A stretch of DNA of 64,000 bases from F22 sp963675625 (GCA_963675625.1 OY776497.1:2651690-2715689); one strand, 5' to 3'; shown: positions 8,640-17,883, counted from the first letter of the stretch. Program-made: numbers and translations. The notes: generated by a model from the sequence alone, not told the origin.

Positions 8640-9671
8640 TTATTTAAGTTTGTCATATTCTTCATCAGTGACTGGCTCAAGCCATTCATTGCTGGCGTCT
8701 TCACCGACTCTAGTATTGTATGTCAAGTGTTGGAACCAACTGTCTTTTGCTGCTCCGTGCCAGTGTTTTACACCTTCAGGAATAGCGATGACGCTTCCTT
8801 CAGTCATTTCTACAGCTTCTTTACCTTCTTCTTGATACCAGCCGCGACCACTTACGCAGATAAGTACTTGAACACACTGATGATGTGTGTGCCAATTGTT
8901 GCGACAACGAGGTTCGAAAGTGACGTTTATAGGACCACCGTTTTGTGTATCCATAAGTGCTAGATAACTGTCGCCGATAAAATATTTGGCATATGCAGTG
9001 TTAAGTTCACCTTTAGGCCACACGCTGAAATCAACTGGTGCACCTTCATTGAAAGGCTGTTGCAATATCCCAGCAATGGCTTTGCGTGCACGAAAAGCTT
9101 CCATCGAACCCACTTCCTTATCTAATACTTCTGGAATCAGTTCCAATTCTTCTACTTGTACACCCATATTTAAAGCACCGCCTACATGTGATATTAATTG
9201 AGATTCTACTCCATCAATAGCAGACAAAGCACTTACTGTAACGATCTCTCTGTCTGATTCGGACAATACATCACTTGCGAAGATGTCTCCAAATAGATGG
9301 GCTTTTAAATAATAATCTGCTTGAGGGGCAAATGTATAATTAAATGGATTACCCCCACATAATTTGGTTTGTATATCTGTACCCGTTTTCAGTGCATCGA
9401 AGTCGTTAGGCATCACAAAGTCCTTACCTGTGACTGTTTCCTTTCCCTTTGTATCTCTATCCGATACGACTTTTTGCAATACGCCAAGAGCGTTTAGAGA
9501 ACGAGGAAAACCTGCATAAGCATATAAATGTGATAGCACTTCTTTCAGTTCATTGACTGTTACTTTGTTATCCAATGCCTTATTGATTGCCTCTTCAAGG
9601 TTGTTCAAATCACCTTTTGCTGCTAATGCCGCAATTGCGACAAAGCTTTTTTGTTTATTGCTTAATTCCAT
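8640..9671 (-). CDS. Carboxymuconolactone decarboxylase-like/cupin fusion protein
   Basis: Three-part cytosolic protein of 343 residues. Residues 15-80 and about 120-205 are two carboxymuconolactone decarboxylase-like helical repeats (LSHLYAYAGFPRSLNAL, then the VSALSAIDGVESQLISHVGGALN block). Residues 230-325 are a cupin barrel with metal-ligand candidates in NWHTHHQCVQVLI and VKHWHG. The CxxC of AhpD peroxidase relatives is absent. Such fusions are common in Bacteroidales next to alcohol dehydrogenases and AraC regulators; their reaction is not established. Start at the ATG at 9671, 17 bases after the upstream stop. Confidence 0.87.
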   Translation of the reverse strand: MELSNKQKSFVAIAALAAKGDLNNLEEAINKALDNKVTVNELKEVLSHLYAYAGFPRSLNALGVLQKVVSDRDTKGKETVTGKDFVMPNDFDALKTGTDIQTKLCGGNPFNYTFAPQADYYLKAHLFGDIFASDVLSESDREIVTVSALSAIDGVESQLISHVGGALNMGVQVEELELIPEVLDKEVGSMEAFRARKAIAGILQQPFNEGAPVDFSVWPKGELNTAYAKYFIGDSYLALMDTQNGGPINVTFEPRCRNNWHTHHQCVQVLICVSGRGWYQEEGKEAVEMTEGSVIAIPEGVKHWHGAAKDSWFQHLTYNTRVGEDASNEWLEPVTDEEYDKLK

Positions 9672-9688
9672 TTTATTTAATATTTTGT

Positions 9689-10207
9689 TTATTCTTCAAC
9701 CAATGATAGTGTAACTGTAACGCCACCCTTACCAAGAATGCTTTTTAGTGCTGTTCCTGTTATATTATCTATTTTACCTAGTCGAGTGAAACTCCAACTG
9801 TTAGGTGCATAATATATTACCAGCATATTACCTTGATACAAGATAATATCTCCAGCTTCTGTTGTAATTGACGTGTCGTTTCGAGGAAAAGACTGTCCGA
9901 GAGATCCCACCTTCTCCATATTACCATAGTCATCCATGTCTACAACAATATTTTTTGTCTTCAAAACTTGTACCAAAGAGTCGACTGAACTATTACCAGC
10001 CAAAGTCGCTGTCAAGATATGATTCCCTATCGCTAGTTTAATCTTTTTATTTTCCATATTATCGTCATTTGTTGAATTTTGTTGTGAATCAGTAGTTATA
10101 GTATTTTCTTCATTCTGCTCTGTTGGCAGGATGTCTCCTTTGCTACAAGCAGCTAGTGACATCGTCGTCAAGAAAAGAAACAATATAAAAAGTATTGTTT
10201 TGTTCAT
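9689..10207 (-). CDS. Cyclophilin-like lipoprotein
   Basis: Predicted lipoprotein of 172 residues with signal peptide and lipobox LAAC (Cys20), then an acidic linker to residue 55. Residues 56-170 look like the bacterial cyclophilin-like barrel (IKLAIGNHILTATLAGN, then GDIILYQGNMLVIYYAPNSW and FTRLGKI). The family shares the cyclophilin fold, but prolyl isomerase activity is unproven. It lies between the cytosolic cyclophilin-like gene and the CMD/cupin fusion and is co-transcribed with both. Confidence 0.8.
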   Translation of the reverse strand: MNKTILFILFLFLTTMSLAACSKGDILPTEQNEENTITTDSQQNSTNDDNMENKKIKLAIGNHILTATLAGNSSVDSLVQVLKTKNIVVDMDDYGNMEKVGSLGQSFPRNDTSITTEAGDIILYQGNMLVIYYAPNSWSFTRLGKIDNITGTALKSILGKGGVTVTLSLVEE

Positions 10208-10234
10208 TTTCGTTCATTTTTCAAATTGTGTTTC

Positions 10235-10588
10235 TTATTTTAGCTCTACGGTAAAAGTAACATTTTCTGGTAGATTTCTCACTAAATAAAGGTCATTTTC
10301 ATCAATATGCGCAATTATCATCATGTGTTTATAGACATCTGACTTTTCCTCGCCATCAAAAAGAATGGCAAACCATCCTCCACCTAGCGATATATCGCCG
10401 TTCTTCCATCCAGTTTGCATTTCATCAACATCGTAAAGACCTGACTCCGCTATGCAACAATAATCTACTGGCGAACGGTGCCCAAAGACTGTAAACGGGA
10501 GTCTCTTTTTAAAGTCATGTGCTGCAACAGTATTATTTAATTGTGCTGGAATCATCACATTGCCTGCCTTGATTATAATTTTATCCAT
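10235..10588 (-). CDS. Cytosolic cyclophilin-like protein, first gene of operon
   Basis: A 117-residue protein with no signal peptide. It resembles the cyclophilin-like barrel family through the N-terminal IKAGNVMIPAQLNNTVAAHDF and central GWKNGDISLGGGWFAILFDG. It is a divergent paralogue of the lipoprotein that follows it in the operon. The promoter box at 10610-10617 places it first. Its role is unknown; the operon context with a dehydrogenase and cupin suggests stress or electrophile response. Confidence 0.75.
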   Translation of the reverse strand: MDKIIIKAGNVMIPAQLNNTVAAHDFKKRLPFTVFGHRSPVDYCCIAESGLYDVDEMQTGWKNGDISLGGGWFAILFDGEEKSDVYKHMMIIAHIDENDLYLVRNLPENVTFTVELK

Positions 10589-10609
10589 AGTAACTTATTT
10601 ATTATGGTG

Positions 10610-10617
10610 CAAAGATA
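10610..10617 (-). promoter_or_regulatory. -7 box of the cyclophilin-like/dehydrogenase operon
   Basis: Minus strand reads TATCTTTG, a good TAnnTTTG match, 22 bases before the first start codon. It lies back to back with the AraC gene promoter at 10705, so an AraC operator in the 90 bases between could control both. Confidence 0.6.
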
Positions 10618-10704
10618 GGGCATAAAACGAATGTAGTGGTTACGAAAATCCACTTTAAAATGTAGAAAACAGGAATATACTTGTGGATATACCATCCATT
10701 TCTC

Positions 10705-10712
10705 TATATTTG
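10705..10712 (+). promoter_or_regulatory. -7 box of the second AraC-type regulator
   Basis: TATATTTG, with a TTG 21 bases upstream at 10681-10683 as a possible -33 element, 18 bases before the start codon at 10731. Confidence 0.6.
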
Positions 10713-10730
10713 TACTGAAAATAAGAATGT

Positions 10731-11564
10731 ATGAAGATTCAATTAGTCACGCCAGAAAAGCCAGTATCTATTCTAGATGGTGTATTTCAAGAGTACATCA
10801 AAGATAAGATTGTAGTCGATTGTGGTCATATTATACTGGTACGTAAGGGATCTGCTACACTAAAAGTAAACTTTCGTGAAGTGCAGCAGAAAAAAGATGT
10901 TGTGGTGATTCTATTTCCTGGTGATGCGGTGATGGTAGAAAATGTCAGTCCCGATTTTGAAATAGAATATATGGTCTATACCGAATTGATTCTAAACTAT
11001 GCACTGCTGGGTCTGAAATCCTTTTCGATTGAAACATTTAAAGAGTATTATCATTCCTCATCCAAAGAAATCTCTATTCTCGCAGATAGTCTGTTCAATA
11101 TAATAAATGCTTCTATTGGTTTTGGTACAGTAGACGATGCTATCAGAATCTCCGTTTATCAGTTGAGTGCTTTTTTTACCGCATATCATGCCTATTTAGT
11201 AAGCACAGGGGTTGATGTCGGACATTATTCCTCGCGGTCGAAGGAGCTATTTGCTAAGTTCATTCAATTGCTTCATGATAATTTTAAAGAGTCAAGAAAC
11301 GTGGCGTATTACGCAGATGCAATGAATGTAACGCCAAGATATCTTACCAAAATAGTTACTGAGTGTACGGGTTCATCAGCCAAGAAGAATATTGATGAGT
11401 ATGTCATCATGCAAATTAAATTGGTCATATTAAATACAGACGATGCAATCAATGATATAGCATGGAGTTTTAAATTCGAGAACTTCTCTTTCTTCTGCGA
11501 CTACTTTAAGCGACACACAGGATTAACTCCTAATGAATATCGAAATAAGTATTCAAGGATTTGA
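10731..11564 (+). CDS. AraC-family transcriptional regulator
   Basis: Regulator of 277 residues. The first 130 residues form a cupin-like sensor (DVVVILFPGDAVMVENVSPDFE). The C-terminal 100 residues carry the two AraC helix-turn-helix units: AYYADAMNVTPRYLTKIVTE and INDIAWSFKFENFSFFCDYFKR, followed by HTGLTPNEYRNKY. It is divergent from the operon at 7440-10588, the usual arrangement for a dedicated activator. The ligand is unknown. Confidence 0.9.
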   Translation: MKIQLVTPEKPVSILDGVFQEYIKDKIVVDCGHIILVRKGSATLKVNFREVQQKKDVVVILFPGDAVMVENVSPDFEIEYMVYTELILNYALLGLKSFSIETFKEYYHSSSKEISILADSLFNIINASIGFGTVDDAIRISVYQLSAFFTAYHAYLVSTGVDVGHYSSRSKELFAKFIQLLHDNFKESRNVAYYADAMNVTPRYLTKIVTECTGSSAKKNIDEYVIMQIKLVILNTDDAINDIAWSFKFENFSFFCDYFKRHTGLTPNEYRNKYSRI

Positions 11565-11573
11565 TGAATTTGT

Positions 11574-11876
11574 TTATTTAATTACCTCAATAAGAAAACT
11601 TACGGGCCGAAAACCGTCGTTGCAGGAAATCATGGCTGATTGAGGGTTCTTCATCCAGCCATTGTAAAAATTACCACCACCATGTGCCAAGGTCATCACG
11701 AATGGTTGCATGGATTGCCATGCACTTTCACACAAGCCTTCTGGTCGCTGATTATCGACAGATATAAATGTCTGGCCTTCCTGCATGGAACAAGCATGTT
11801 CAATAGGATTTTCATACATGGCCGACAAGTCTTCGTAATGAACCTTACGGATTACTGTTATTTTTACTTTTTCCAT
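11574..11876 (-). CDS. TIGR04076 family protein
   Basis: A 100-residue cytosolic protein matching the TIGR04076 pattern: the N-terminal KVKITVIRKVHYEDL strand, a single conserved Cys in the middle of the domain (CSMQEGQTFI), and the terminal NDGFRPVSFLIEVI. The family has no known function. It lies 9 bases from the end of the convergent AraC gene and 42 bases after mnmE, so it may be read through from mnmE. Confidence 0.8.
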   Translation of the reverse strand: MEKVKITVIRKVHYEDLSAMYENPIEHACSMQEGQTFISVDNQRPEGLCESAWQSMQPFVMTLAHGGGNFYNGWMKNPQSAMISCNDGFRPVSFLIEVIK

Positions 11877-11918
11877 TATCCTTCTTTTTTTGACTATAGA
11901 CTTTGGAAGCTAGTATTC

Positions 11919-13349
11919 TTATTTTCCGATACAGAAATTCTTAAAGATATTACCCAGCACTTGATCTGTGGTGACTTCACCTATGATATCATTGAGATAA
12001 TAGATTGCTTCACGAATGTCCTGTGAAAGTAAATCACCAGGAATCTCCATCTCTAGTCCGTCACGTACACGATCTATTGCTTCTAATGCGTGTGTCAAAG
12101 CTTCAAAGTGACGGGCATTGGTGACAATCAGTTGATGTTCATTTAGGTTTGGAATATTGGCTTCTTCCTGAAGCATATCTAGTAGTTCTGGGATACCTTG
12201 TTGGGTCTTCGCACTGATTGTAAGCGAATGAATGGTAGAAGAATCGATCGTTTTCTCTACTTCTGCCATCAATTCATTTTTTAAGCGCATATGACTTTCA
12301 TCTAGACTATCTACCTTATTAAAGAGCATAATCGTCGATTTCTCTTGCATATGTGCAGCTAGTTTAGGGAGCAGGTGGAGCACCTTTTTGATACCTTGTT
12401 GTAAGTCAATAATCCAAAGCACAATTTGTGCTTGGTCAATTTTTTGGTAACTGCGTTGTATGCCGATTCGTTCTATAGTATCTTCTGTTTCACGAAGACC
12501 AGCTGTATCAATAAAACGATAGGTTACTCCATTGATATTGATTGTATCTTCTACCACATCGCGTGTGGTGCCATGAATATCACTAACAATAGCTTTATCA
12601 TCTTGGAGTAGGGCATTGAGTAGAGTCGATTTGCCCGCATTTGTTTGTCCAATTAAAGCTACAGGAATTCCTTGTTTGATCGCGTTACCCACTTGGAAAG
12701 AGTTCGCCAATTTCTGAATTACAGTATGCAATTCAGAGGCCAATCCTTTTAATTCCGTACGGTCTGCAAACTCAAGTTCCTCGTGATCAGAAAAGTCCAG
12801 TTCCAATTCCACCAACGACGTAAAGTGCAACAATTGATCACGAAGGCGACGCAATTCAGAAGAAAAACCACCGCGCATTTGATTCATAGCCAATTGATGA
12901 GTGGCTTTATTGGTCGAAGCTATTAGATCGGCTACCGCTTCGGCTTGACTGAGGTCCATTTTGCCATTCATAAATGCTCGTTGTGTGTATTCACCAGGCT
13001 GAGCCAGACGGCATCCTTGAACAATCAGCAATTGAAGCACCTGTTGCAAAATGTAACTAGAGCCATGACAAGCTATTTCGATACAGTCTTCGCCAGTGTA
13101 ACTATGAGGATTCTTATAGACAGACACCAAGACTTCATCAATGATTTCTTTTGTTTGTGGATGAATAATTTGTCCAAAATGCACGGTATATGCATCTTGT
13201 GAGGCCAAAGAGAAGGTGTGGTCACCTTTACGATTGGATGTAAAAATAGTGTCGGCAATCTTAAAAGCATCTGGTCCCGACATGCGTACTATACCGATGG
13301 CACCTCCCTGTGCAGTAGCTATGGCCGCAATTGTATCTTGATGTAACAT
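11919..13349 (-). CDS. mnmE: tRNA uridine-5-carboxymethylaminomethyl modification GTPase MnmE
   Basis: GTPase that, with MnmG, modifies U34 of certain tRNAs. All parts are present in 476 residues: N-terminal formyl-THF-binding domain starting DTIAAIATAQGGAIGIVRMSG, helical domain, and an inserted G domain with the P-loop GQTNAGKSTLLNALL, switch DIHGTTRDVVED, DTAGLRE and the NKVD motif. The invariant C-terminal CIGK provides the catalytic Cys. Length is normal (about 460). A TATCTTTG box lies upstream on its own strand. mnmG is not in the window. Confidence 0.97.
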   Translation of the reverse strand: MLHQDTIAAIATAQGGAIGIVRMSGPDAFKIADTIFTSNRKGDHTFSLASQDAYTVHFGQIIHPQTKEIIDEVLVSVYKNPHSYTGEDCIEIACHGSSYILQQVLQLLIVQGCRLAQPGEYTQRAFMNGKMDLSQAEAVADLIASTNKATHQLAMNQMRGGFSSELRRLRDQLLHFTSLVELELDFSDHEELEFADRTELKGLASELHTVIQKLANSFQVGNAIKQGIPVALIGQTNAGKSTLLNALLQDDKAIVSDIHGTTRDVVEDTININGVTYRFIDTAGLRETEDTIERIGIQRSYQKIDQAQIVLWIIDLQQGIKKVLHLLPKLAAHMQEKSTIMLFNKVDSLDESHMRLKNELMAEVEKTIDSSTIHSLTISAKTQQGIPELLDMLQEEANIPNLNEHQLIVTNARHFEALTHALEAIDRVRDGLEMEIPGDLLSQDIREAIYYLNDIIGEVTTDQVLGNIFKNFCIGK

Positions 13350-13386
13350 ATTTGAGTCTTATTATTTAAAGCCTATATAAGGAGTA

Positions 13387-13394
13387 CAAAGATA
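13387..13394 (-). promoter_or_regulatory. -7 box of mnmE
   Basis: TATCTTTG on the minus strand, 37 bases before the mnmE ATG, in the short gap after the kinase-like gene. Confidence 0.6.
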
Positions 13395-13422
13395 GTGGTT
13401 TTTTCCGTGAATACAGAAAAAG

Positions 13423-14493
13423 TTAATCACTCAATTTTATGGGTAGCAAATCAAGAATGGTGTTGATAGCATCCCAATCGGCACTCGCGTCTGGAGATGA
13501 ATACGTGAAGCGTAGTGGGGTGTAGGCCCAGAAAATGGATCCACCAGTTGGGCGATTAACCGCTCCATATTGCCCATGGGCATGGGTGATGATTTCGCGA
13601 CATATAGATAGCCCCAAGCCTCGTGTTGACTTCTCAATACGAGATGGCTCTGTATCGTGAAAGAGGGTATTAATATCATCTTCATCAATACCGATACCTT
13701 CATCAGCAACATAAAACACAGCTTGATTTTTTTCCACATGAATCATGCCAATACGTATCACTCCTTTTTCGCTAAATTTTACCGCATTAGAAATGAAATT
13801 TTTAGCCACCTGTACCATGCGATCTCTATCTTCATAGTAAGCTGCCTCTTTGTATGGATGATCTATTACAACATCTATCGTTTTATTGGTTTTCTGGATT
13901 AAAGACAATGCATACACTCTCATTTCAGTGAGAAATCTGCATGTATCTACTTTATTGCGATTGGCATCCGATGAACTTTGAAGAGTTGTGAGTGTGAGCA
14001 CATCGTTTATAGTATTCAATAGTTCATGAGCTCTTTTATCCAATACCGTAGCATATTCTTTTACCATATCAGGATCTTCTTCATCGATAATAAGTTGAGA
14101 GTATCCCACAATGGCATTTAGAGGAGTACGAATTTCATTGCTCATATTGGCCACGAAATTTGATTTCATAGCATTGTTGTTTTCTATCTTTTGGCGTGCT
14201 TCTACAAGAGCAGATTGATTGGCAAAAGAAGTAATCTCATATTTGGTGTCATGATATTTAAACATACTTTTCAGGATCATGAATTTTCCCCTGATCTTAC
14301 TGCCTTCTTCCCCCTTCTTTTTGGGCATAAAAGAGGTCTTATATGGCAATTGAGCAATCGTTTGTTCGGCAATAATGGCTTTGTCACATTTCGGTTGAAG
14401 TTTTTTTCGAATATGATAAAGATGTATAGCGTACCATAGTAATACGGCCGCTATAATGATATATATAATATATGCTACTAAATCTATACTCAT
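13423..14493 (-). CDS. Histidine-kinase-like protein with Asn in place of the phospho-acceptor His
   Basis: Membrane-anchored sensor-kinase-like protein of 356 residues: one N-terminal transmembrane helix (about 5-24), a short linker, a dimerisation (HisKA-like) region and a C-terminal ATPase domain. The H box reads ANMSNEIRTPLNAI: Asn119 (codon 14137-14139, AAT) replaces the histidine. The ATP-binding part looks intact, with the N box NFISNAVKF, G1 ADEGIGI and G2 RGLGLSIC. It may bind ATP without autophosphorylating in the usual way. No receiver or response regulator is nearby. I start at ATG 14493; a TTG two codons earlier is in frame. It follows a second kinase-like gene by 9 bases. Confidence 0.9.
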   Translation of the reverse strand: MSIDLVAYIIYIIIAAVLLWYAIHLYHIRKKLQPKCDKAIIAEQTIAQLPYKTSFMPKKKGEEGSKIRGKFMILKSMFKYHDTKYEITSFANQSALVEARQKIENNNAMKSNFVANMSNEIRTPLNAIVGYSQLIIDEEDPDMVKEYATVLDKRAHELLNTINDVLTLTTLQSSSDANRNKVDTCRFLTEMRVYALSLIQKTNKTIDVVIDHPYKEAAYYEDRDRMVQVAKNFISNAVKFSEKGVIRIGMIHVEKNQAVFYVADEGIGIDEDDINTLFHDTEPSRIEKSTRGLGLSICREIITHAHGQYGAVNRPTGGSIFWAYTPLRFTYSSPDASADWDAINTILDLLPIKLSD

Positions 14494-14502
14494 AATCAAT
14501 GT

Positions 14503-15813
14503 TTATACAATGTTTTGTTTTTCAACGTTGTCCTCTCTAGGTTGTCCCATTTGAGCTATGCCATCTTCGGCAAACCATATACCATCCCATCTACTGCTTA
14601 TCAATTCTGTGATATCATGGAGCAATTCCTCATCTTCTACCTCTACGTCATACATGGCTGGAAGTTGAGCCCAAAATAAAAGCTTATGCCTACATTGTTT
14701 CACTCCAATATACCCCTTCTTCTGCATAGTTATTGCTTTACAAATACTTAATCCGAGGCCTGGTCCAGGGCTAAATGGGTCTATTTTATGAAAGCGTTTA
14801 AACATATGAATCAATTCCGAATCACTATATGTGCGGTCTACCTCATTGATACAATACATGACCTCATTGTCTCCTTCAAAATAAATACCCGAGCGAATGG
14901 TACCAGCACGTGTAAATTTAATCGCATTGCTGATAAATTGTTCAATGATATATGGATACACATTTTTATCATAACGCATCATGGCAAAACAGTAGGGAAA
15001 TTCAAAAGTGAAATGAATCTCTTTTGTTGGTTTGATCGCTTTTTGAAATTTATACTCCAATTGATGAAGTTGAGGAATGATATCACCATCCTCAATTTGT
15101 GGTTCCATGCGTTTATTGTCCACATTGGCAAGCATAAGGATGTCATTGATTAGCACATTTAAATGCGTACTTTTACGGAGAATGATTTCCGCATATTCTT
15201 TTTGGGTGTCTTTAGAAAGAGACTCATGTTCATCAGCAAGAAGTAAAGAAAAACCAAGGATACTATTCAGTGGCGTACGTAATTCATAGCTAATCTGTTC
15301 TAGGAAGGTCGCTTTTTCTTTATCCGCCTTTTTAGCTTCACGGATGTGATGCTGGAGTTCAAAAATATTTAAGAAAGTACCCATAAGGTATCTTTTTCCT
15401 TTGATTTCTAATACTCGAATAAGAGGTTGGGCTTCAAAGCTCACACCATCTTTAGTGTAGATTGTGTGATTTTCATCTTTCACCTCTTCCCCGTTAATGA
15501 GTCGATCAAAACTATCTGTCCACCGTTTGGCGGTTTGCTCTCCCAAGTTGTTGATCATTTGGTAGGGATTGACACCTAGGATTTGTCCACCTATTTTATT
15601 GTAAAATAGGTATCTCCCTAGATAGCTTCGACCATCCATTCCTGTTTGGATTTCACGTAAAAACATAGGGAAGGGAAGACGATGAATGACATAGGTGTAT
15701 ATACTCTTGTTTTGCAATAAACGACTCAGCTTTCTCAAGCGATAGACTTGAAAAGCAACGATCATTGCGAGCAAAAGTAACATACATATTATAGCGATGT
15801 GCATTTGAATCAT
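14503..15813 (-). CDS. PAS-containing histidine-kinase-like protein with Tyr in place of His
   Basis: Membrane-anchored protein of 436 residues: transmembrane helix at 4-22, a PAS-like sensor around 45-165 (GGQILGVNPYQMINNLG, GVSFEAQPLIRV), a HisKA-like region and an ATPase-like domain. The H box reads EQISYELRTPLNSI: Tyr176 (codon 15286-15288) stands where the phosphorylated His should be. The N box QFISNAIKF and the G2-like GPGLGLSIC are present. The G1 DxGxG motif is missing, replaced by a stretch with INEVDRTYSDS. Both phosphotransfer and nucleotide binding are therefore doubtful. About 50 extra residues follow the ATPase fold. It is co-transcribed with the shorter kinase-like gene behind it. 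Confidence 0.9.
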   Translation of the reverse strand: MIQMHIAIICMLLLLAMIVAFQVYRLRKLSRLLQNKSIYTYVIHRLPFPMFLREIQTGMDGRSYLGRYLFYNKIGGQILGVNPYQMINNLGEQTAKRWTDSFDRLINGEEVKDENHTIYTKDGVSFEAQPLIRVLEIKGKRYLMGTFLNIFELQHHIREAKKADKEKATFLEQISYELRTPLNSILGFSLLLADEHESLSKDTQKEYAEIILRKSTHLNVLINDILMLANVDNKRMEPQIEDGDIIPQLHQLEYKFQKAIKPTKEIHFTFEFPYCFAMMRYDKNVYPYIIEQFISNAIKFTRAGTIRSGIYFEGDNEVMYCINEVDRTYSDSELIHMFKRFHKIDPFSPGPGLGLSICKAITMQKKGYIGVKQCRHKLLFWAQLPAMYDVEVEDEELLHDITELISSRWDGIWFAEDGIAQMGQPREDNVEKQNIV

Positions 15814-15905
15814 AATAATTGTCTATATGCTATGTCCTTGTCATTAACTAAAAAAATTAGTGTAGTTACCGAGATTACCCGTGTATTCATATAAGCTCAA
15901 TAGAC

Positions 15906-15913
15906 CAAATATA
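15906..15913 (-). promoter_or_regulatory. -7 box of the kinase-like gene pair
   Basis: TATATTTG on the minus strand, with a possible TTTG -33 box at 15937-15940, giving a leader of about 90 bases. The remainder of the gap 15814-16192 is AT-rich and holds this promoter and the C69 peptidase promoter. Confidence 0.5.
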
Positions 15914-16070
15914 CGTATAATCAAACAAATAGCCATCAAAACAAGGCAGCTATTATCAAAAAAGCAAAACGAATTAAACAATTGTCTTTTTTATTAATAT
16001 TTATAAATACACAACCCGCGCTTCCTGCGTATAGTTTAACAGTTAAAGTCTAGATACTTTTATGGCTAGA

Positions 16071-16102
16071 TTTGGAAACTCTACAAATTAGCCTTAATTT
16101 TG
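16071..16102 (+). promoter_or_regulatory. Promoter of the C69 peptidase/thioredoxin operon
   Basis: TTTG at 16071-16074 and TAATTTTG at 16095-16102 are separated by 20 bases, an excellent match to the Bacteroidota -33/-7 arrangement. The predicted transcript starts after the long-form start at 16100, which supports the ATG at 16193. Confidence 0.7.
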
Positions 16103-16192
16103 TGTCTAACTATGGCGATACATACACTCCAGATGGTAAATAGCTATCAAATGGATGTCAAAAGCTTTATTTTACAACCCAAAAGATTTATA

Positions 16193-17854
16193 ATGAAGAG
16201 AATTTTTTCGACCTTACTTTGCTTTGTAGTTGCTCTTGGTATAGAGTCTACAGCATGTACCAATTTAATTGTAGGTCCAAAAGCATCAGTAGATGGCAGT
16301 ACCATCGTGAGTTACGCAGCAGATTCATACTATATGTATGGATGGTTATATCATTATCCTGCTGCTACCTATCCAAAGGATGCTAAATTACCAATATATG
16401 AATGGGATACCGGCAAGTATCTCGGTAGTATCAAACAAGCCCGAGAAACATACAATGTTGTTGGCAATATGAACCAGTATCAGGTGACTATCGGAGAAAC
16501 GACTTTTGGTGGTCGTCCCGAATTGGTTGACAGCACAGCTGTAATGGATTATGGTAGCTTGATTTATGTTGCGTTGCAACGAAGCAAATCAGCGCGTGAA
16601 GCCATTCATGTTATGACTAGCCTAGTCGAAGAATATGGATATTATAGCAGTGGGGAAAGCTTTACTATTGCCGATCCTACCGAGGCTTGGATCATGGAAA
16701 TGATTGGTAAGGGACCGGGCGTACGTGGGGCAGTATGGGTGGCTCGTCGAGTGCCAGATGATTGTATCAGTGCTCATGCCAACCAAAGTCGCATTCGACA
16801 ATTTCCGCTAGACGATAAAGACAATTGTTTGTATGCATCAGATGTCATTTCTTTTGCTCGTGAAAAAGGATATTTCAATGGGTTAAACAAAGACTTTAGC
16901 TTTGCTGATGCCTATGCACCATTAGATTTTGGAGCACTTCGTTACTGTGAAGCACGCGTGTGGAGTTTTTACAACCGTTTCACAAAACGAGGAGAAGAGT
17001 TCTTACCATATATCTATGGTAAAGACAAAACACCTATGCCTTTGTTTATCAAGCCAGATCGTAAACTATCTGTGCGCGATGTACAAAATATGATGCGCGA
17101 CCATTATGAAGGAACACCTCTAGCCATCAATGAAGATTTAGGGGCTGGTCCATGGAAAATGCCATATCGTCCATCGCCTCTACATTTCAAAGTAGATGGT
17201 AAGGAATATTTCAATGAACGTCCTATCTCTACACAACAAACTGGTTTCGTGTTTGTTGCTCAGATGCGTGAAGATCTTCCCGATCCTATTGGCGGGGTAC
17301 TATGGTTCGGATTGGATGATGCCAACATGACGGTATTTACTCCAGTATATTGTTGCACTAATCGCATCCCTAAGTGTTACCAAGAAAATGGTTTGGATCT
17401 TGCTACTTTCTCTATGGAGAGCAGCTTCTGGGTGTACAACTGGGTATCTAACATGGTGTATCCACGATACAGCTTGATGATTGGTGACTTGAAGAAAGTA
17501 CAGAAGAATTTAGAAGATCAATTCGCGGCCACACAAAGTGCCATCGAAACACAAGCATTGGCTTATTACCAAAAGGATCATAAACAAGCTGTTGATTTCT
17601 TGACCAATTATACAGGACAGATGGCTAGTGCTACTCATGACACATGGCGTAAACTAGGTAATTACTTGATTGTCAAGTACAATGATATGGTTGTGCAACC
17701 TACAGATAGTACTGGTCATTTCAAGTACAACAAACAAGGTCGCCCAGCAGCACCAGTTCGTCCTGGATATGCAGAGTCATTCCTTAAAGAATATGTGAAG
17801 GCAACTGGTGATCGCTACTTGGTGCCACAAGAAAAGAAAGAAGAGACCAAATAA
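16193..17854 (+). CDS. C69-family peptidase (dipeptidase/acid ceramidase-like N-terminal nucleophile hydrolase)
   Basis: Exported peptidase of 553 residues. A signal peptide (residues 1-20) ends at STA|CTNLIVGPKASVDGST, so cleavage exposes the N-terminal catalytic Cys typical of C69 Ntn hydrolases. Further family blocks are the SYAADSYYMYG region, GESFTIADPTEAWIMEM and AHANQSRI. The family cleaves dipeptides or acyl-amide bonds in the periplasm or at the surface. A longer reading from ATG 16100 is unlikely because it starts inside the promoter and hides the signal peptide. The next gene, a thioredoxin-like lipoprotein, follows by 29 bases. Confidence 0.9.
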   Translation: MKRIFSTLLCFVVALGIESTACTNLIVGPKASVDGSTIVSYAADSYYMYGWLYHYPAATYPKDAKLPIYEWDTGKYLGSIKQARETYNVVGNMNQYQVTIGETTFGGRPELVDSTAVMDYGSLIYVALQRSKSAREAIHVMTSLVEEYGYYSSGESFTIADPTEAWIMEMIGKGPGVRGAVWVARRVPDDCISAHANQSRIRQFPLDDKDNCLYASDVISFAREKGYFNGLNKDFSFADAYAPLDFGALRYCEARVWSFYNRFTKRGEEFLPYIYGKDKTPMPLFIKPDRKLSVRDVQNMMRDHYEGTPLAINEDLGAGPWKMPYRPSPLHFKVDGKEYFNERPISTQQTGFVFVAQMREDLPDPIGGVLWFGLDDANMTVFTPVYCCTNRIPKCYQENGLDLATFSMESSFWVYNWVSNMVYPRYSLMIGDLKKVQKNLEDQFAATQSAIETQALAYYQKDHKQAVDFLTNYTGQMASATHDTWRKLGNYLIVKYNDMVVQPTDSTGHFKYNKQGRPAAPVRPGYAESFLKEYVKATGDRYLVPQEKKEETK

Positions 17855-17883
17855 CATAAAACCAATTATTTAAACTCAAAAGT

